Assembly: GCF_001427585.1 (NCBI RefSeq)
Contig: NZ_LMGY01000001.1
Location: 435,270 to 499,269 of the forward strand
Source of the DNA: Pseudoxanthomonas sp. Root630
GTDB taxonomy: Bacteria; Pseudomonadota; Gammaproteobacteria; Xanthomonadales; Xanthomonadaceae
Length of the DNA: 64,000 nt
Reading direction: 5' to 3'
Position numbers and translations under genes: made by a program. Position 1 is the stretch's first letter, and each line of letters starts with the position of its first letter. Positions 49,020-58,577 of this stretch are shown here, piece by piece. The notes beneath the pieces were generated by a model that saw nothing but the letters and a program-made list of their open reading frames with translations, did not search any database and was not told where the DNA came from.

Positions 49020-49505
49020 ATGAAAGGCCACCCGGACGTCGTCGATTACCTCAAGTTCCTGCTGCGTGGCGAGCTGGCCGCGCGCGACCAGTACTTCATC
49101 CATTCGCGGCGTTACGAGGACCAGGGCCTGAAGGCGTTGTTCCACCGCATCGACCATGAGATGCAGGAAGAGACCCAGCACGCCGACGCGCTGCTGCGCC
49201 GCATCCTGTTCCTGGAAGGCGACCCGGACATGCGCCCGGAAGCGTTCACCGCCGGCAAGACGGTCGAGGAGATGCTGCAGCGCGACCTGGAAGTCGAGTA
49301 CGCGGTGCGTGCGCACCTGGCCAAGGGCGTGGCGCTGTGCGAGCAGCATGGCGACTACGTCAGCCGCGAAATCCTGCTGACCCAGCTGCAGGACACCGAA
49401 GAAGACCACGCGCACTGGCTGGAACAGCAGCTCGGCCTGATCAAGCGCCTGGGCATCCAGCTGTACCTGACCTCCAAGCTGGACGGCGAAGCCGTCGCCG
49501 GATAA
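49020..49505 (+). CDS. bfr: Bacterioferritin-like protein lacking the haem ligand
   Basis: A 161-residue four-helix ferritin aligning without gaps to E. coli Bfr over its first 70 residues ([20 protein letters not shown]). Ferroxidase ligands are present: E18, E51, H54, then Glu in LEVEYAV and Glu/His in [11 protein letters not shown]. The residue at the position of haem-ligand Met52 is Thr ([11 protein letters not shown]), so haem bridging dimers is unlikely. It should store iron in a 24-mer shell. ATG 49020 with CAGGAG 49006-49011. No linked bacterioferritin ferredoxin (bfd). Confidence 0.92.
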   Translation: MKGHPDVVDYLKFLLRGELAARDQYFIHSRRYEDQGLKALFHRIDHEMQEETQHADALLRRILFLEGDPDMRPEAFTAGKTVEEMLQRDLEVEYAVRAHLAKGVALCEQHGDYVSREILLTQLQDTEEDHAHWLEQQLGLIKRLGIQLYLTSKLDGEAVAG

Positions 49506-49514
49506 GCGGCGGCG

Positions 49515-50171
49515 TCAGGCCCGGCGCAGGCGGTAGACCGCCGTTTCCAGCGCGCTCAGGCCATCTTCGCGGAAGCGCGGCTCCTGGTCCAGGATGTCGC
49601 GCCGCTCCAGCAGGGTCTGCCGCCACGGTGCGGCGAACAGCGCTTCGACCTCCGGCTGCTCCACCGAGAACGGTGGTCCGGCTTTTTCGGCCTGCGGGTA
49701 TTCCAGCGTGATGAGCAGCCCCTGGGATCCCGCGGGAAGCGAGGCATACACCGTATCGCGATAGCGCAAACGCAGGTCCGCGGGTAGCGCAATCAGTGCC
49801 GCGCGGTCGTAGACACCCGCCACGTCCGCAAGCAGCGCCGGATCGACGCCGAAGGCGTCGCCCAGCAGGATCTCCACCGGCCCCGCGCTGAAATGCTCGC
49901 CGTAGGGGCTCGTGGTCCGTACCGGTTCGAGTCCGGCCTCCTCGAAGAACTGCGTGACCGCCAGCGGCGACAGCTCCACGCCGAGCACGCGGTGGCCCTG
50001 TGCCGCCAACCAGTGCATGTCCAGCGACTTGCCGCACAGCGGCACCAGCACGCGACTGCCTGCGGGCAGCTGCAGCGACGGCCAGTGCTTCTCGAGCAGC
50101 GGCATCACATCGCTGCGGTGGAAGCCGATCTGGCCTTCCTGCCAACGCTGCAACCAGAAATCGGCATCCAT
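49515..50171 (-). CDS. tpm: Thiopurine S-methyltransferase
   Basis: A 218-residue class I SAM-dependent methyltransferase of the TPMT family ([53 protein letters not shown]-type segment [11 protein letters not shown]). Bacterial TPMTs methylate thiopurines and, in some species, selenium or tellurium compounds; natural substrate is unsettled. Convergent with bfr, with a 9-bp gap. A REP-type inverted pair lies upstream. Confidence 0.92.
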   Translation of the reverse strand: MDADFWLQRWQEGQIGFHRSDVMPLLEKHWPSLQLPAGSRVLVPLCGKSLDMHWLAAQGHRVLGVELSPLAVTQFFEEAGLEPVRTTSPYGEHFSAGPVEILLGDAFGVDPALLADVAGVYDRAALIALPADLRLRYRDTVYASLPAGSQGLLITLEYPQAEKAGPPFSVEQPEVEALFAAPWRQTLLERRDILDQEPRFREDGLSALETAVYRLRRA

Positions 50172-50218
50172 CGTGCGGTCCTTTCTTGAAACCCCAGAGT
50201 CGAACCTATCCGACTGTT

Positions 50219-50283
50219 GTAGGAGGGGCTTCAGCCCCGATGCTTTTCCGCCGTAAAGCGGTCGGGGCTGAAGCCCCTCCTGC
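50219..50283. repeat. REP-type inverted pair (GTAG-headed)
   Basis: Two 22-bp inverted arms (50219-50240 and 50262-50283), the first beginning GTAGGAGGGGCTTCAGCCCC, surround a smaller GCTTT/AAAGC hairpin. The GTAG head and the internal GGGGCTTCAGCCCC palindrome match the style of Stenotrophomonas/Xanthomonas REP elements. It lies between tpm and parC. Confidence 0.8.
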
Positions 50284-50330
50284 AATGGCGATGCCTCCAT
50301 GGGCGCGCCGCAGCGCGCCCGTATGGCGAG

Positions 50331-52583
50331 TTACTGGACATCCAATCCATCGACCTTCTGCCACCCACGCGGCAACAGCCCGCCGCGTGTCGCCCGTGCA
50401 CCGACATACTCGTCCAGGTCCTTGAACGACAGGCTCATCGTGCGCTGGCCGCTCTTCACCAGCAGCGTGCTGCCCGGCGTGACGGCCGCGATGGCGACCA
50501 CGCGCTCGGTGCCGAGCTTGGCTTTCGGGATCTCGATGATCTTGTTGCCTTTGCCCTTGTCGAGTTCCGGCAGTTCGCTGACCGGGAAGGCGAGCAGGTG
50601 GCCCGCGCTGGTCACGGCGACGATGCGGTCGGTCTCGGTGTTGGCCACCTGCGCGGGCTGCAGCACGTTCGCGCCCACGGTCAGGTTGAGCATCGCCTTG
50701 CCCGCCTTCTGGCGGCCGGTGAGGTTCTCGAAGCGGGTGACGAAGCCGTAGCCGTGCGACGAGGCCAATACGAAGCGGCTGTCGTTGTCGCCGCTGGCCA
50801 ACGCCTGGAACGATGCGCCCGCGGCCGGCGAGAAGCGGCCGGTCAGCGGTTCGCCATTGCCGCGCGCCGAGGGTAGCGTGTGCACGGCCGTCGAGTAGCT
50901 GCGGCCTTCGGAATCGAGGAACGCGACCTGCTGCGTGCTGCGCGAACGCACCGCTGCCAGCAGACCGTCGCCGTCGCGGTAGGACAGCGTGGCAGCGTCC
51001 ACGTCGTGGCCCTTCGCCGCGCGGATCCAGCCCTTCTCCGACACCACCACGGTCATCGGCTCGCTGGCGACCAGTTCGGTTTCGTCCAGCGCCTGCGCGG
51101 CATCGCGCTGCACCAGCGGCGACATGCGGCCATCGCCGAACTTCTTCGCGTCGGCCGTCAGTTCGTCCTTGATCAGCTTCTTCAGCTTCGCCTTGGAATC
51201 CAGGATGCCGGCGATCTTCTCGCGCTCGGCCTGCAACTCGTCCTGCTCCCCGCGGATCTTCATTTCCTCGAGGCGGGCGAGCTGCCGCAGCTTGGTCTCG
51301 AGAATGTAGTCCGCCTGCTCCTCGCTCAACTTGAAGCGGGCGATCAACGCGGCCTTCGGCTCGTCCTCGGTGCGGATGATGCGGATCACTTCATCCAGGT
51401 TGAGGAACGCGACCAGCAAACCTTCCAACAGGTGCAGGCGGCGCTCGACCTTCTCCAGCCGGTGCTTCAGGCGGCGCGTCACCGTGTCGCTGCGGAATGC
51501 CAGCCACTCGGTCAGCAGCATCTTCAGGTTCTTGACCTGCGGGCGGCCATCCAGCCCGATGATGTTGAGGTTGACCCGGTAGCTCTTCTCGAGGTCCGTG
51601 GTGGCGAACAGGTGGCCCATCAGTTGTTCGGCGTCCACGCGGTTGGAGCGCGGGATCAGCACGACGCGCACCGGGTTCGCGTGGTCGGATTCGTCTCGGA
51701 TGTCTTCCAGCCAGGGCAGCTTCTTCGCCCGCATCTGCGTGGCGATCTGCTCGATCACCTTGGAAGGCGACACCTGGTAGGGCAGCGCGTCGATCACGAG
51801 GTTCGCGTTGTCCTTGCGCCACACGGCGCGCGCGCGGACGCTGCCGGTCCCGTTCTCGTACATCGTGCGCAGATCGGACGCCGCGGTGATGATCTCCGCC
51901 TTCGTGGGGTAGTCCGGGCCGCGCACGTGTTCGCACAGGTCGGCGACCGTCGCGTCCGGATCGTCGATCAGGCGGATGCACGCGCTGACGATCTCGTTGA
52001 GGTTGTGCGGCGGTACGTCGGTGGCCATGCCCACGGCGATGCCGGTGGTGCCGTTGAGCAGCAGGTGCGGCAGGCGTGCCGGTAGCCACGTGGGTTCTTC
52101 CAGCGTGCCGTCGAAGTTCGATGCCCAGTCCACCGTGCCCTGGCCCAGTTCGCCCAGCAGCACTTCGGCGATGGGGGTGAGCTTGGATTCGGTGTAACGC
52201 ATGGCCGCGAACGACTTTGGGTCGTCCGGCGAACCGAAGTTGCCCTGGCCTTCGATCAGCGGATAGCGGTACGAGAAAGGCTGGGCCATCAGCACCAGCG
52301 CTTCGTAGCACGCGCTGTCGCCATGCGGGTGGTACTTGCCGATCACGTCGCCGACGGTACGTGCGGATTTCTTCGGCTTGGCGCCCGCATTGAGGCCGAG
52401 CTCGCTCATCGAATAGATGATGCGGCGCTGCACCGGCTTGAGGCCGTCGCCGATGAAGGGCAGGGCGCGGTCGAGCACCACGTACATCGAATAATCGAGG
52501 TAGGCGCGCTCGGCGTACTCGCGTAGCGGGATCTGTTCGAAACCGTGGAAGGTGGGGCGGATGGTGTCGCTCATCGGGTGCAT
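50331..52583 (-). CDS. parC: DNA topoisomerase IV subunit A
   Basis: A 750-residue type IIA topoisomerase subunit that decatenates daughter chromosomes. The active-site Tyr is in [10 protein letters not shown]; the quinolone region [11 protein letters not shown] retains Ser and Glu at the E. coli 80 and 84 equivalents (residues 90 and 94), so no common resistance change is present. A C-terminal beta-pinwheel starts near 510. Starts at 52583 (MHP) or 52574 (MSDT) are both possible. parE is not in the window. Confidence 0.96.
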   Translation of the reverse strand: MHPMSDTIRPTFHGFEQIPLREYAERAYLDYSMYVVLDRALPFIGDGLKPVQRRIIYSMSELGLNAGAKPKKSARTVGDVIGKYHPHGDSACYEALVLMAQPFSYRYPLIEGQGNFGSPDDPKSFAAMRYTESKLTPIAEVLLGELGQGTVDWASNFDGTLEEPTWLPARLPHLLLNGTTGIAVGMATDVPPHNLNEIVSACIRLIDDPDATVADLCEHVRGPDYPTKAEIITAASDLRTMYENGTGSVRARAVWRKDNANLVIDALPYQVSPSKVIEQIATQMRAKKLPWLEDIRDESDHANPVRVVLIPRSNRVDAEQLMGHLFATTDLEKSYRVNLNIIGLDGRPQVKNLKMLLTEWLAFRSDTVTRRLKHRLEKVERRLHLLEGLLVAFLNLDEVIRIIRTEDEPKAALIARFKLSEEQADYILETKLRQLARLEEMKIRGEQDELQAEREKIAGILDSKAKLKKLIKDELTADAKKFGDGRMSPLVQRDAAQALDETELVASEPMTVVVSEKGWIRAAKGHDVDAATLSYRDGDGLLAAVRSRSTQQVAFLDSEGRSYSTAVHTLPSARGNGEPLTGRFSPAAGASFQALASGDNDSRFVLASSHGYGFVTRFENLTGRQKAGKAMLNLTVGANVLQPAQVANTETDRIVAVTSAGHLLAFPVSELPELDKGKGNKIIEIPKAKLGTERVVAIAAVTPGSTLLVKSGQRTMSLSFKDLDEYVGARATRGGLLPRGWQKVDGLDVQ

Positions 52584-52660
52584 TCGTCTGCAGCAGTGTC
52601 CTGCCGCAATTCTACCCGTCGCGGTCTCAGCGCTTGCGCGCGTGAGCGATGCCCGGAAAC

Positions 52661-52690
52661 GAAAAACCCCCGCTTGCGCGAGGGTTCCGT
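52661..52690 (-). terminator. Terminator of tRNA-Leu
   Basis: On the minus strand a near-perfect stem AACCCTCGC/GCGGGGGTT with a GCAA loop and a T-run lies 7 bp beyond the mature tRNA 3' end. Confidence 0.8.
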
Positions 52691-52696
52691 TTTGCG

Positions 52697-52781
<85 letters not shown>

Positions 52782-52874
52782 AGGTAAGCGAGGCGCGCAT
52801 TTTGAGGATAGGGCGGGGGAATGTCAACGGGTGTCTTCGCGCGGTGTTGTTCAGGCGGGGTGTACGATGCGCCG

Positions 52875-55346
52875 ATGACCAAGAAGACCCCGACTGGCGG
52901 CGGCAAGAAGCCCGCCGCGACCGCCAAGGCCGGCGCAAAGCCCGCCTCCCGCAATACCTCAGCCAAGGCGGGCAAGCCCGCCGGCAAACCGGGCAAGCCG
53001 GCCAAAAAGAGCCTGCCCCCCTGGATGCCAGACCTGCCGGCATCGGGTGGCCGTGCGAAAACCGCTGCGTCGGCGCCCCATCGCGCCGGTCCGCCGCCGC
53101 GTGCCGCGGGACGCTTCGTCGATCCGCACGCGCAGCGCGAGGCGCAGCGCTACGACCAGCCCATCGCCAGCCGCGAAGCCATCCTTGGTTTCCTGGAGGC
53201 GGCGGGGGGGCCGCAGACGGCCGAAGAGATCGCCGGGCCGTTGGGTCTGGACGCACCCGACCGCTTCGACGCGCTGTCCAAGCGGCTTGGCGCGATGGTC
53301 CGTGACGGGCAACTGGTGCAGAACCGCCGCGGTGGCTTCGCACCGGTGCAGCACACCGACCTGATCGCCGGCACCGTGATCGCCAACCCCGACGGCTTCG
53401 GTTTCCTCCGTCCCGACACGGGCGGTGGCGACGATCTCTTCTTGCCGCCGTTCGAGATGCGCAAGGTGATGCACGGCGACCGCGCGCTGGCCAACGTCAC
53501 CGGCATCGATCGTCGCGGCCGCCGCGAAGGCAGCATCGCGCGCGTGCTGGAACGTGGCGTCACCCGCCTGATCGGGCGCTTCGGCTTCGAGGCCGGCATC
53601 GCCTACGTGGCGCCGGACGACAAGCGCATCCAGCGCAACGTGCAGATCCCGCAGGACGCCACCGGTGGCGCGCGCGACGGCCAGCTGGTCGTCGTCGAGC
53701 TGACGCAGGCGCCGGATGCGCGTCGTCCCCCCATCGGCAAGATCATCGCGGTGCTGGGCGACAGCCTGACCCCGTCGCTGGTGGTCGAGGCCGCGATCCA
53801 CGGCCACAACCTGCCGCACGAATTCCCGCAGGAAGTGCTGGACGAAGCCACGGCGGTGCCGCTGGTGGTCGAGCCGGCGATGATCGGCGACCGCGTCGAC
53901 CTGCGATCGACGCCGCTGGTGACGATCGACGGCGAAGACGCGAAGGACTTCGATGATGCCGTCTACTGCGAACCCACGCGCGACGGTTTCCGCCTGGTCG
54001 TCGCCATCGCCGACGTGTCGCACTACGTGCGTCCCGGCACGCCGCTGGACGATGAGGCGCAGAAGCGCGCGACCTCGGTGTATTTCCCCGGGTTCGTGGT
54101 GCCGATGCTGCCGGAGACGCTGTCCAACGGCATCTGCTCGCTGAACCCGAAGGTCGATCGCATGACCTTCGTCTGCGACATGCACGTCAATCGCGACGGT
54201 GAAGTAACGCAGTCGAAGTTCTACGAGGCGGTGATGAATTCGCACGCGCGCCTGACCTATACGCAGGTGTGGAAGGCCGTCGGCGAGAACGATGAAGAAG
54301 TGCGTGCGCTGATCGCGCCGGTGCTGCCGCACGTGGAGCGGCTGTACCAGCTGTACCACGTGCTGGCCAAGGCGCGCGCGCAGCGCGGCGCCATCGAGTT
54401 CGAGAGTTCGGAAGTCCGCTTCGTGCTGGACAATCGCGGCGAGGTCACCCAGGCCGGCATGCTGGTGCGCAACGACGCGCACAAGCTGATCGAGGAGTGC
54501 ATGATCGCCGCCAACGTGGAAGCCGCGAAGTACCTGCTCGCCGCGCACATCCCGGCGCCGTACCGCATCCACGACAAGCCGCCGGAAACCAAGTACGCGG
54601 ACCTGCTGGAATTCCTCAAGGAATTCAAGCTGTCGATGCCGTCATGGAGCAAGGTGCAGCCGAAGGATTTCACCCAGTTGCTGAAGAAGGTGCGCGAGCG
54701 TCCGGACGCCGCCCTGCTGGAATCGGTGCTGCTGCGCAGCCAGAGCCTGGCGGTGTACGCGCCCGAGAACGTCGGTCATTTCGGCCTGGCGCTGGCGGCT
54801 TACGCGCACTTCACGTCGCCGATCCGCCGTTACCCGGACCTGCTGGTGCATCGTGCGATCAAGCATGGCCTGTCGCGGAAACAGCCGGATGCCTTCCCGT
54901 ATTCGCCGCGCGACATGGCGGCGCTGGCACTGCAGTGTTCCGAGCGCGAACGTCGTGCCGACGAGGCGGAGCGCGAAGTCGACGAGCGTTATCGCGCCGC
55001 CTGGATGGAGAAGCATGTCGGTGGGCAGTTCGATGGCGTCATCAGTGGCGTCACCAGCTTCGGCCTGTTCGTGGAGCTGGACGCGTCCAAGGTCAACGGC
55101 CTGGTCCACGTGACCCAGCTGCCGCATGACTATTACCACTTCGATCCCGTCCGCAAGACGCTCTCCGGCGAACGCCGCGGCCTGCAGTTCCGGTTGGGCG
55201 ACCGCGTGCGCATCATCGTGCTGAAGGCCAGCCTGGAGGAGCGCAAGATCGACTTCCGCCTGGTCGAGGACAAGACCCAGGATGGCGGCCTGCCGCCACC
55301 CGCGCCGCGCGGGCAGCCGGCCAAGCGGAAGAAGCAGAAGTACTGA
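52875..55346 (+). CDS. rnr: Ribonuclease R
   Basis: An 823-residue 3'-5' exoribonuclease that degrades structured RNA. It has a Lys/Ala/Pro-rich N-terminal extension (about residues 1-70), a winged-helix and two cold-shock domains (DLIAGTVIANPDGFGFLRPD), the RNB catalytic domain with DGEDAKDFDDAVYCE (catalytic Asps), a C-terminal S1 domain (GGQFDGVISGVTSFGLFVEL), and a Lys-rich tail. ATG 52875 is preferred; a TACGAT -10-like box ends 6 nt before it and no Shine-Dalgarno is seen, hinting at a leaderless mRNA. rlmB follows after one inserted gene; rnr-rlmB adjacency is conserved. Confidence 0.95.
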   Translation: MTKKTPTGGGKKPAATAKAGAKPASRNTSAKAGKPAGKPGKPAKKSLPPWMPDLPASGGRAKTAASAPHRAGPPPRAAGRFVDPHAQREAQRYDQPIASREAILGFLEAAGGPQTAEEIAGPLGLDAPDRFDALSKRLGAMVRDGQLVQNRRGGFAPVQHTDLIAGTVIANPDGFGFLRPDTGGGDDLFLPPFEMRKVMHGDRALANVTGIDRRGRREGSIARVLERGVTRLIGRFGFEAGIAYVAPDDKRIQRNVQIPQDATGGARDGQLVVVELTQAPDARRPPIGKIIAVLGDSLTPSLVVEAAIHGHNLPHEFPQEVLDEATAVPLVVEPAMIGDRVDLRSTPLVTIDGEDAKDFDDAVYCEPTRDGFRLVVAIADVSHYVRPGTPLDDEAQKRATSVYFPGFVVPMLPETLSNGICSLNPKVDRMTFVCDMHVNRDGEVTQSKFYEAVMNSHARLTYTQVWKAVGENDEEVRALIAPVLPHVERLYQLYHVLAKARAQRGAIEFESSEVRFVLDNRGEVTQAGMLVRNDAHKLIEECMIAANVEAAKYLLAAHIPAPYRIHDKPPETKYADLLEFLKEFKLSMPSWSKVQPKDFTQLLKKVRERPDAALLESVLLRSQSLAVYAPENVGHFGLALAAYAHFTSPIRRYPDLLVHRAIKHGLSRKQPDAFPYSPRDMAALALQCSERERRADEAEREVDERYRAAWMEKHVGGQFDGVISGVTSFGLFVELDASKVNGLVHVTQLPHDYYHFDPVRKTLSGERRGLQFRLGDRVRIIVLKASLEERKIDFRLVEDKTQDGGLPPPAPRGQPAKRKKQKY

Positions 55347-55388
55347 TGCCGTTTCTGCACTGACGCCGTTCCCGTACTGATGCAGTTC

Positions 55389-55507
55389 CGTCATCCCGGC
55401 GAACGCCGGGACCCAGTGTCTTTAGCGCCTGCCCCTGCATAGCCTGCGCACAGGCATCACGGCGATGGAACGGAAGTCGCTGGGTCCCGGCTTTCGCCGG
55501 GATGACG
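55389..55507. repeat. Inverted pair of 28-bp CGTCATCCCGGC repeats
   Basis: Two 28-bp copies in opposite orientation (55389-55416 and 55480-55507), each carrying the CCCGGC..GCCGGG palindrome of the widespread CGTCATCCCGGCGAA-type repeat, flank a 63-bp spacer. The copies differ at two positions in the loop. It fills most of the 203-bp gap after rnr and may act as a transcript end. Confidence 0.8.
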
Positions 55508-55549
55508 ATTGGGATTTCTTTGTTTTTTCTTTGCTGATCCGGAGCGCCC

Positions 55550-56023
55550 ATGTCCCCCGAAATCCACACCGGCGGCTGCCAATGCGGCGCGGTCCGCTTC
55601 CGGGTCACCGGTGAGCTGAAAGACGCGTCCATCTGCCATTGCCGCATGTGCCAGAAGGCCTTCGGTGCCTACTACGCACCGCTGGTGTCCACGCGTGGCG
55701 CTCGGCTCGAATGGACGCGCGGGGAGCCGAAGCGCTTCCGCTCGTCGAACGTGGTGCAGCGCGGCTTCTGCGGCGGCTGCGGTACGCCGCTGACCTACGA
55801 AGCGCCGGATGGCGTGGCCTTGGCCGCGGGTGCGTTCGACGATCCGGCCGGGCTGGCGCCGTGGGTGCAGTACGGCGTCGAGGGCAAGCTGCCGTATGTC
55901 GACGGGCTTCCTGCGCTGCCGCAGCGACGCACCGAGGAGGACGAGGCCGCCGCCGCGTTCCTCGCCAACGTGGTGTCCTTCCAGCACCCGGACCACGACA
56001 CGCCGGCCTGGCCGCCGCGCTGA
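55550..56023 (+). CDS. GFA family zinc-binding protein
   Basis: A 157-residue CENP-V/GFA domain protein with seven zinc-ligand Cys in the family pattern: GGCQCGAVRF, ICHCRMCQKAFG and FCGGCGTPL. The family includes glutathione-dependent formaldehyde-activating enzymes, but most members have no proven activity, so a specific reaction is not assigned. It is inserted between rnr and rlmB on the same strand, 51 bp before rlmB, after a palindromic repeat. Confidence 0.9.
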   Translation: MSPEIHTGGCQCGAVRFRVTGELKDASICHCRMCQKAFGAYYAPLVSTRGARLEWTRGEPKRFRSSNVVQRGFCGGCGTPLTYEAPDGVALAAGAFDDPAGLAPWVQYGVEGKLPYVDGLPALPQRRTEEDEAAAAFLANVVSFQHPDHDTPAWPPR

Positions 56024-56074
56024 CCGGCTGGTCGGTGCGATAATGCCGGCCTTTCCTACGCGGCCACACAGCGC

Positions 56075-56818
56075 ATGAGCAAGCAGAACCAGTGGATCGT
56101 CGGCGTCAACGCGGTGGCTTCGGCCATCGAGAACGATGCCGACAACGTGCGCGAGGTGCTGGTCGAGGGCGGCAGCAAGAATGCCCGCCTGACCGAGATC
56201 GAAGAGAACGCGCGCCGCAAGGGCATCGACGTGCGCCGCGTCACCGGGCAGGCGCTCGATGGCGTGGCCGGTTCGTTGCGCCACCAGGGTGTCGCCGCGC
56301 GCTATGCCGCTGCGAAGACCTGGGACGAAGGCGAACTGCAGGGCCTGGTCGAAGCCGCCGAAGGCAAGGCGCTGCTGCTGGTGCTGGACGGCGTGCAGGA
56401 TCCGCACAACCTGGGCGCGTGCCTGCGCAGCGCCGCCGGTGCCGGCGTCACCGCCGTGGTCATTCCGAAGGACAAGTCGGTGGGCGTCAACGCCACCGTG
56501 CGCAAGACCTCGGCCGGTGCCGCCGACCGCATTCCGGTCGTGCAGGTGACCAACCTGTCGCGCTGCCTGCGCGACCTGCAGCAACTCGGCGTCTGGATCT
56601 ACGGCCTGGCCGGCGAGGCCGACGCGTCGCTGTATTCGCTCGACCTGCGCGGCAACGTCGCCCTGGTACTGGGCGGCGAAGCCGACGGTCTGCGCCGGCT
56701 GACGCGTGAACACTGCGATGGTCTGGTGAAGATTCCCATGCCCGGCGAGATCGAAAGCCTCAACGTGTCGGTCGCCGCCGGCGTCACCCTGTTCGAAGCC
56801 GTCCGTCAGCGCCAATAA
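56075..56818 (+). CDS. rlmB: 23S rRNA (guanosine-2'-O)-methyltransferase RlmB
   Basis: A 247-residue SpoU/TrmH-class knotted methyltransferase for G2251 of 23S rRNA. An N-terminal substrate-binding domain (IVGVNAVASAIENDADNV) precedes the SPOUT core with LVLDGVQDPHNLGACLRSAA, VNATVRKTSAGAADRIPV and the knot segments ALVLGGEADGLRRL and IPMPGEIESLNVSVAAGVT. Length is standard. It is followed 10 bp later by the DmpA-type peptidase gene. Confidence 0.96.
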   Translation: MSKQNQWIVGVNAVASAIENDADNVREVLVEGGSKNARLTEIEENARRKGIDVRRVTGQALDGVAGSLRHQGVAARYAAAKTWDEGELQGLVEAAEGKALLLVLDGVQDPHNLGACLRSAAGAGVTAVVIPKDKSVGVNATVRKTSAGAADRIPVVQVTNLSRCLRDLQQLGVWIYGLAGEADASLYSLDLRGNVALVLGGEADGLRRLTREHCDGLVKIPMPGEIESLNVSVAAGVTLFEAVRQRQ

Positions 56819-56828
56819 AGGAATCCGC

Positions 56829-58019
56829 ATGCCCGCTGCGCCGCACCGTTCCTCGATCCGGCTGGCGGCGCTGCTGCTCGCCGCCGTTTCCGCCAACGCC
56901 CTCTCGCAGGACGCACCGCGTGCGCGTGCCCGTGATCTGGGCGTGGCCCCCGGTATCTTCGCCCCCGGCAAGCACAACGCGATCACCGACGTGGCGAGCG
57001 TGCGGGTCGGCCAGGTGACGCTGGTGGAAGGCGACACCGTGCGCACGGGCGTCACTGCGATCCTGCCGCATCCTGGCAACACCTACCGTTCGCGGGTGCC
57101 TGCTGCCGTGCATGTCGGCAACGGCTTCGGCAAGTTCATCGGCAGCACCCAGGTCAACGAACTGGGCGAACTCGAAACCCCCATCGTGCTGACCTGCACC
57201 TTGTGCGTGTGGAAGGCCGCCGATGCGATGGCGGCCTGGATGCTGGAACGTCCGGACATGCAGCAGGTGCGTTCGCTCAACGTCGTGGTCGGCGAGACCA
57301 ACGATGGCGGCCTCAACGACATCCGCGCGCGTCCGGTCACGGCCGAGGCCGTGCGGCGCGCGCTGGACACCGCCCGCGATGGCGCCGTGCAGGAAGGCAG
57401 CGTCGGCGCGGGTACGGGGACCGTGGCGTTCGGTTGGAAAGGCGGCATCGGCACCTCGTCGCGCAAGCTTCCCGCGTCGCTGGGCGGGTGGACGGTGGGT
57501 GTGCTGGTGCAGGCCAATTTCGGTGGCGTGCTGCAGGTGTCCGGTGCGCCGGTAGGGCGCGACCTGGACCGCTACGCGTTCCAGAACGCCGTGGCGGGGA
57601 ACGCGAATGGTGCGCGCGGCCGCGCGGACGACCGCGGCGACGGCTCCATCATCATCGTCATCGCCACCGATGCGCCACTGGGCGACCGCAACCTGCGCCG
57701 GCTGGCCTCGCGCGGCATGATGGGGCTGGGGCGCACCGGCAGTGCCGCTTCGAACGGCAGCGGCGACTACATCGTGGCGTTCTCCACCGCGGACTCCGTG
57801 CGCCGTGCATTCGACGCGCCACGCGTGGAAACCAGTGAACTGGCGAACGAACAGACCACTGCGGTGTTCCAGGCCAGCGTGGATGCGATCGAGGAAGCGA
57901 TCTACAACGCGCTGTTCATGGCCACCACCGTCAGCGGCAACGGCGAGACGGTCGAAGCGATTCCGCTGGACCGCGTGCGCGACATCCTGCGCCGGCATGG
58001 CATCGCACCGGCGAAGTGA
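56829..58019 (+). CDS. P1 family peptidase (DmpA/BapA type), exported
   Basis: A 396-residue L-aminopeptidase D-Ala-esterase/amidase (DmpA) family protein. A cleavable signal peptide (about residues 1-27, ending NALSQ) directs it to the periplasm. The autoprocessing site fits the family: Gly272-Ser273 in DDRGDGSIIIVIATDAPLGD, the Ser becoming the N-terminal nucleophile of the small chain. Other typical segments are GVAPGIFAPGKHNAITDVA and GETNDGGLNDIRARPV. Substrates are short peptides with N-terminal L-, D- or beta-amino acids. 10 bp after rlmB, probably co-transcribed. Confidence 0.92.
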   Translation: MPAAPHRSSIRLAALLLAAVSANALSQDAPRARARDLGVAPGIFAPGKHNAITDVASVRVGQVTLVEGDTVRTGVTAILPHPGNTYRSRVPAAVHVGNGFGKFIGSTQVNELGELETPIVLTCTLCVWKAADAMAAWMLERPDMQQVRSLNVVVGETNDGGLNDIRARPVTAEAVRRALDTARDGAVQEGSVGAGTGTVAFGWKGGIGTSSRKLPASLGGWTVGVLVQANFGGVLQVSGAPVGRDLDRYAFQNAVAGNANGARGRADDRGDGSIIIVIATDAPLGDRNLRRLASRGMMGLGRTGSAASNGSGDYIVAFSTADSVRRAFDAPRVETSELANEQTTAVFQASVDAIEEAIYNALFMATTVSGNGETVEAIPLDRVRDILRRHGIAPAK

Positions 58020-58031
58020 TGCGCCCGTGGC

Positions 58032-58568
58032 TCAGTGCACGACGTTGCGGATGAAGCGCAACGGCGCCTGCCCGTCGTTGCGGTAGGCGTACTTGCAGTC
58101 GCTGGGGAAGACGAAGAAGTCGCCTGCGTCGATCACCTGCTCGCCGCTGGGCAACTCCACGGTCAGCCGACCGTCCATGACGTAGAACATCTCGTGCCAG
58201 CCGGCCGGATCGGCACCCGAGGTGTAGCGATCCCCGGGCATCAGCGTCCATGCCCACAGTTCGACATCGTGCGCCGCCGGCGCGGTGGCCAGCAGCACGG
58301 CCTGGGAGCCGGGCGTGCTGCCGCTCCAGGCTAGGGCCTCGATCCTGCGCAGGTCCCGGGCCGGCGCCTTCACCAGATCGGCAAAGCTGACCTGCAACGC
58401 CTCGGCGATCCGGTCCAGGGTGTTCAGGCTGACATTGGCGTCGCCGGATTCGATGCCGACCAGCATCCGGCGGCTGACGTCCGCCGCGTCGGCCAGGGCC
58501 TGTTGGCTGAGGCCGGCGGCGGTCCGCAGGCGGCGGACGTTCTCGGCGACGTGTTCAAGTACGCTCAT
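58032..58568 (-). CDS. XRE-cupin transcriptional regulator
   Basis: A 178-residue regulator: helix-turn-helix at about residues 8-62 (RRLRTAAGLSQQALADAADV, MLVGIESGDANVSLNTLDRI) and a C-terminal cupin at about 100-178 (MPGDRYTSGADPAGWHEMFY, IDAGDFFVFPSDCKYAYRND) that should bind a small effector. Such regulators often control divergent metabolism or export genes. It is divergent from the EamA exporter, and the 118-bp gap holds two TGCGCA palindrome pairs, one straddling its own promoter region. Autorepression and control of the exporter are inferred. Confidence 0.9.
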   Translation of the reverse strand: MSVLEHVAENVRRLRTAAGLSQQALADAADVSRRMLVGIESGDANVSLNTLDRIAEALQVSFADLVKAPARDLRRIEALAWSGSTPGSQAVLLATAPAAHDVELWAWTLMPGDRYTSGADPAGWHEMFYVMDGRLTVELPSGEQVIDAGDFFVFPSDCKYAYRNDGQAPLRFIRNVVH

Positions 58569-58577
58569 GGGTAGGGG

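Noticed and set aside
47205-49415. Minus-strand open frame overlapping the penicillin acylase and bacterioferritin genes
   Set aside because: Same-strand out-of-frame or antisense reading of two clearly coding genes.
50219-50283. CRISPR or phage attachment site at the palindromic repeats
   Set aside because: Only inverted pairs, no regular spacers, no cas genes or integrase nearby; the pattern is that of REP elements.
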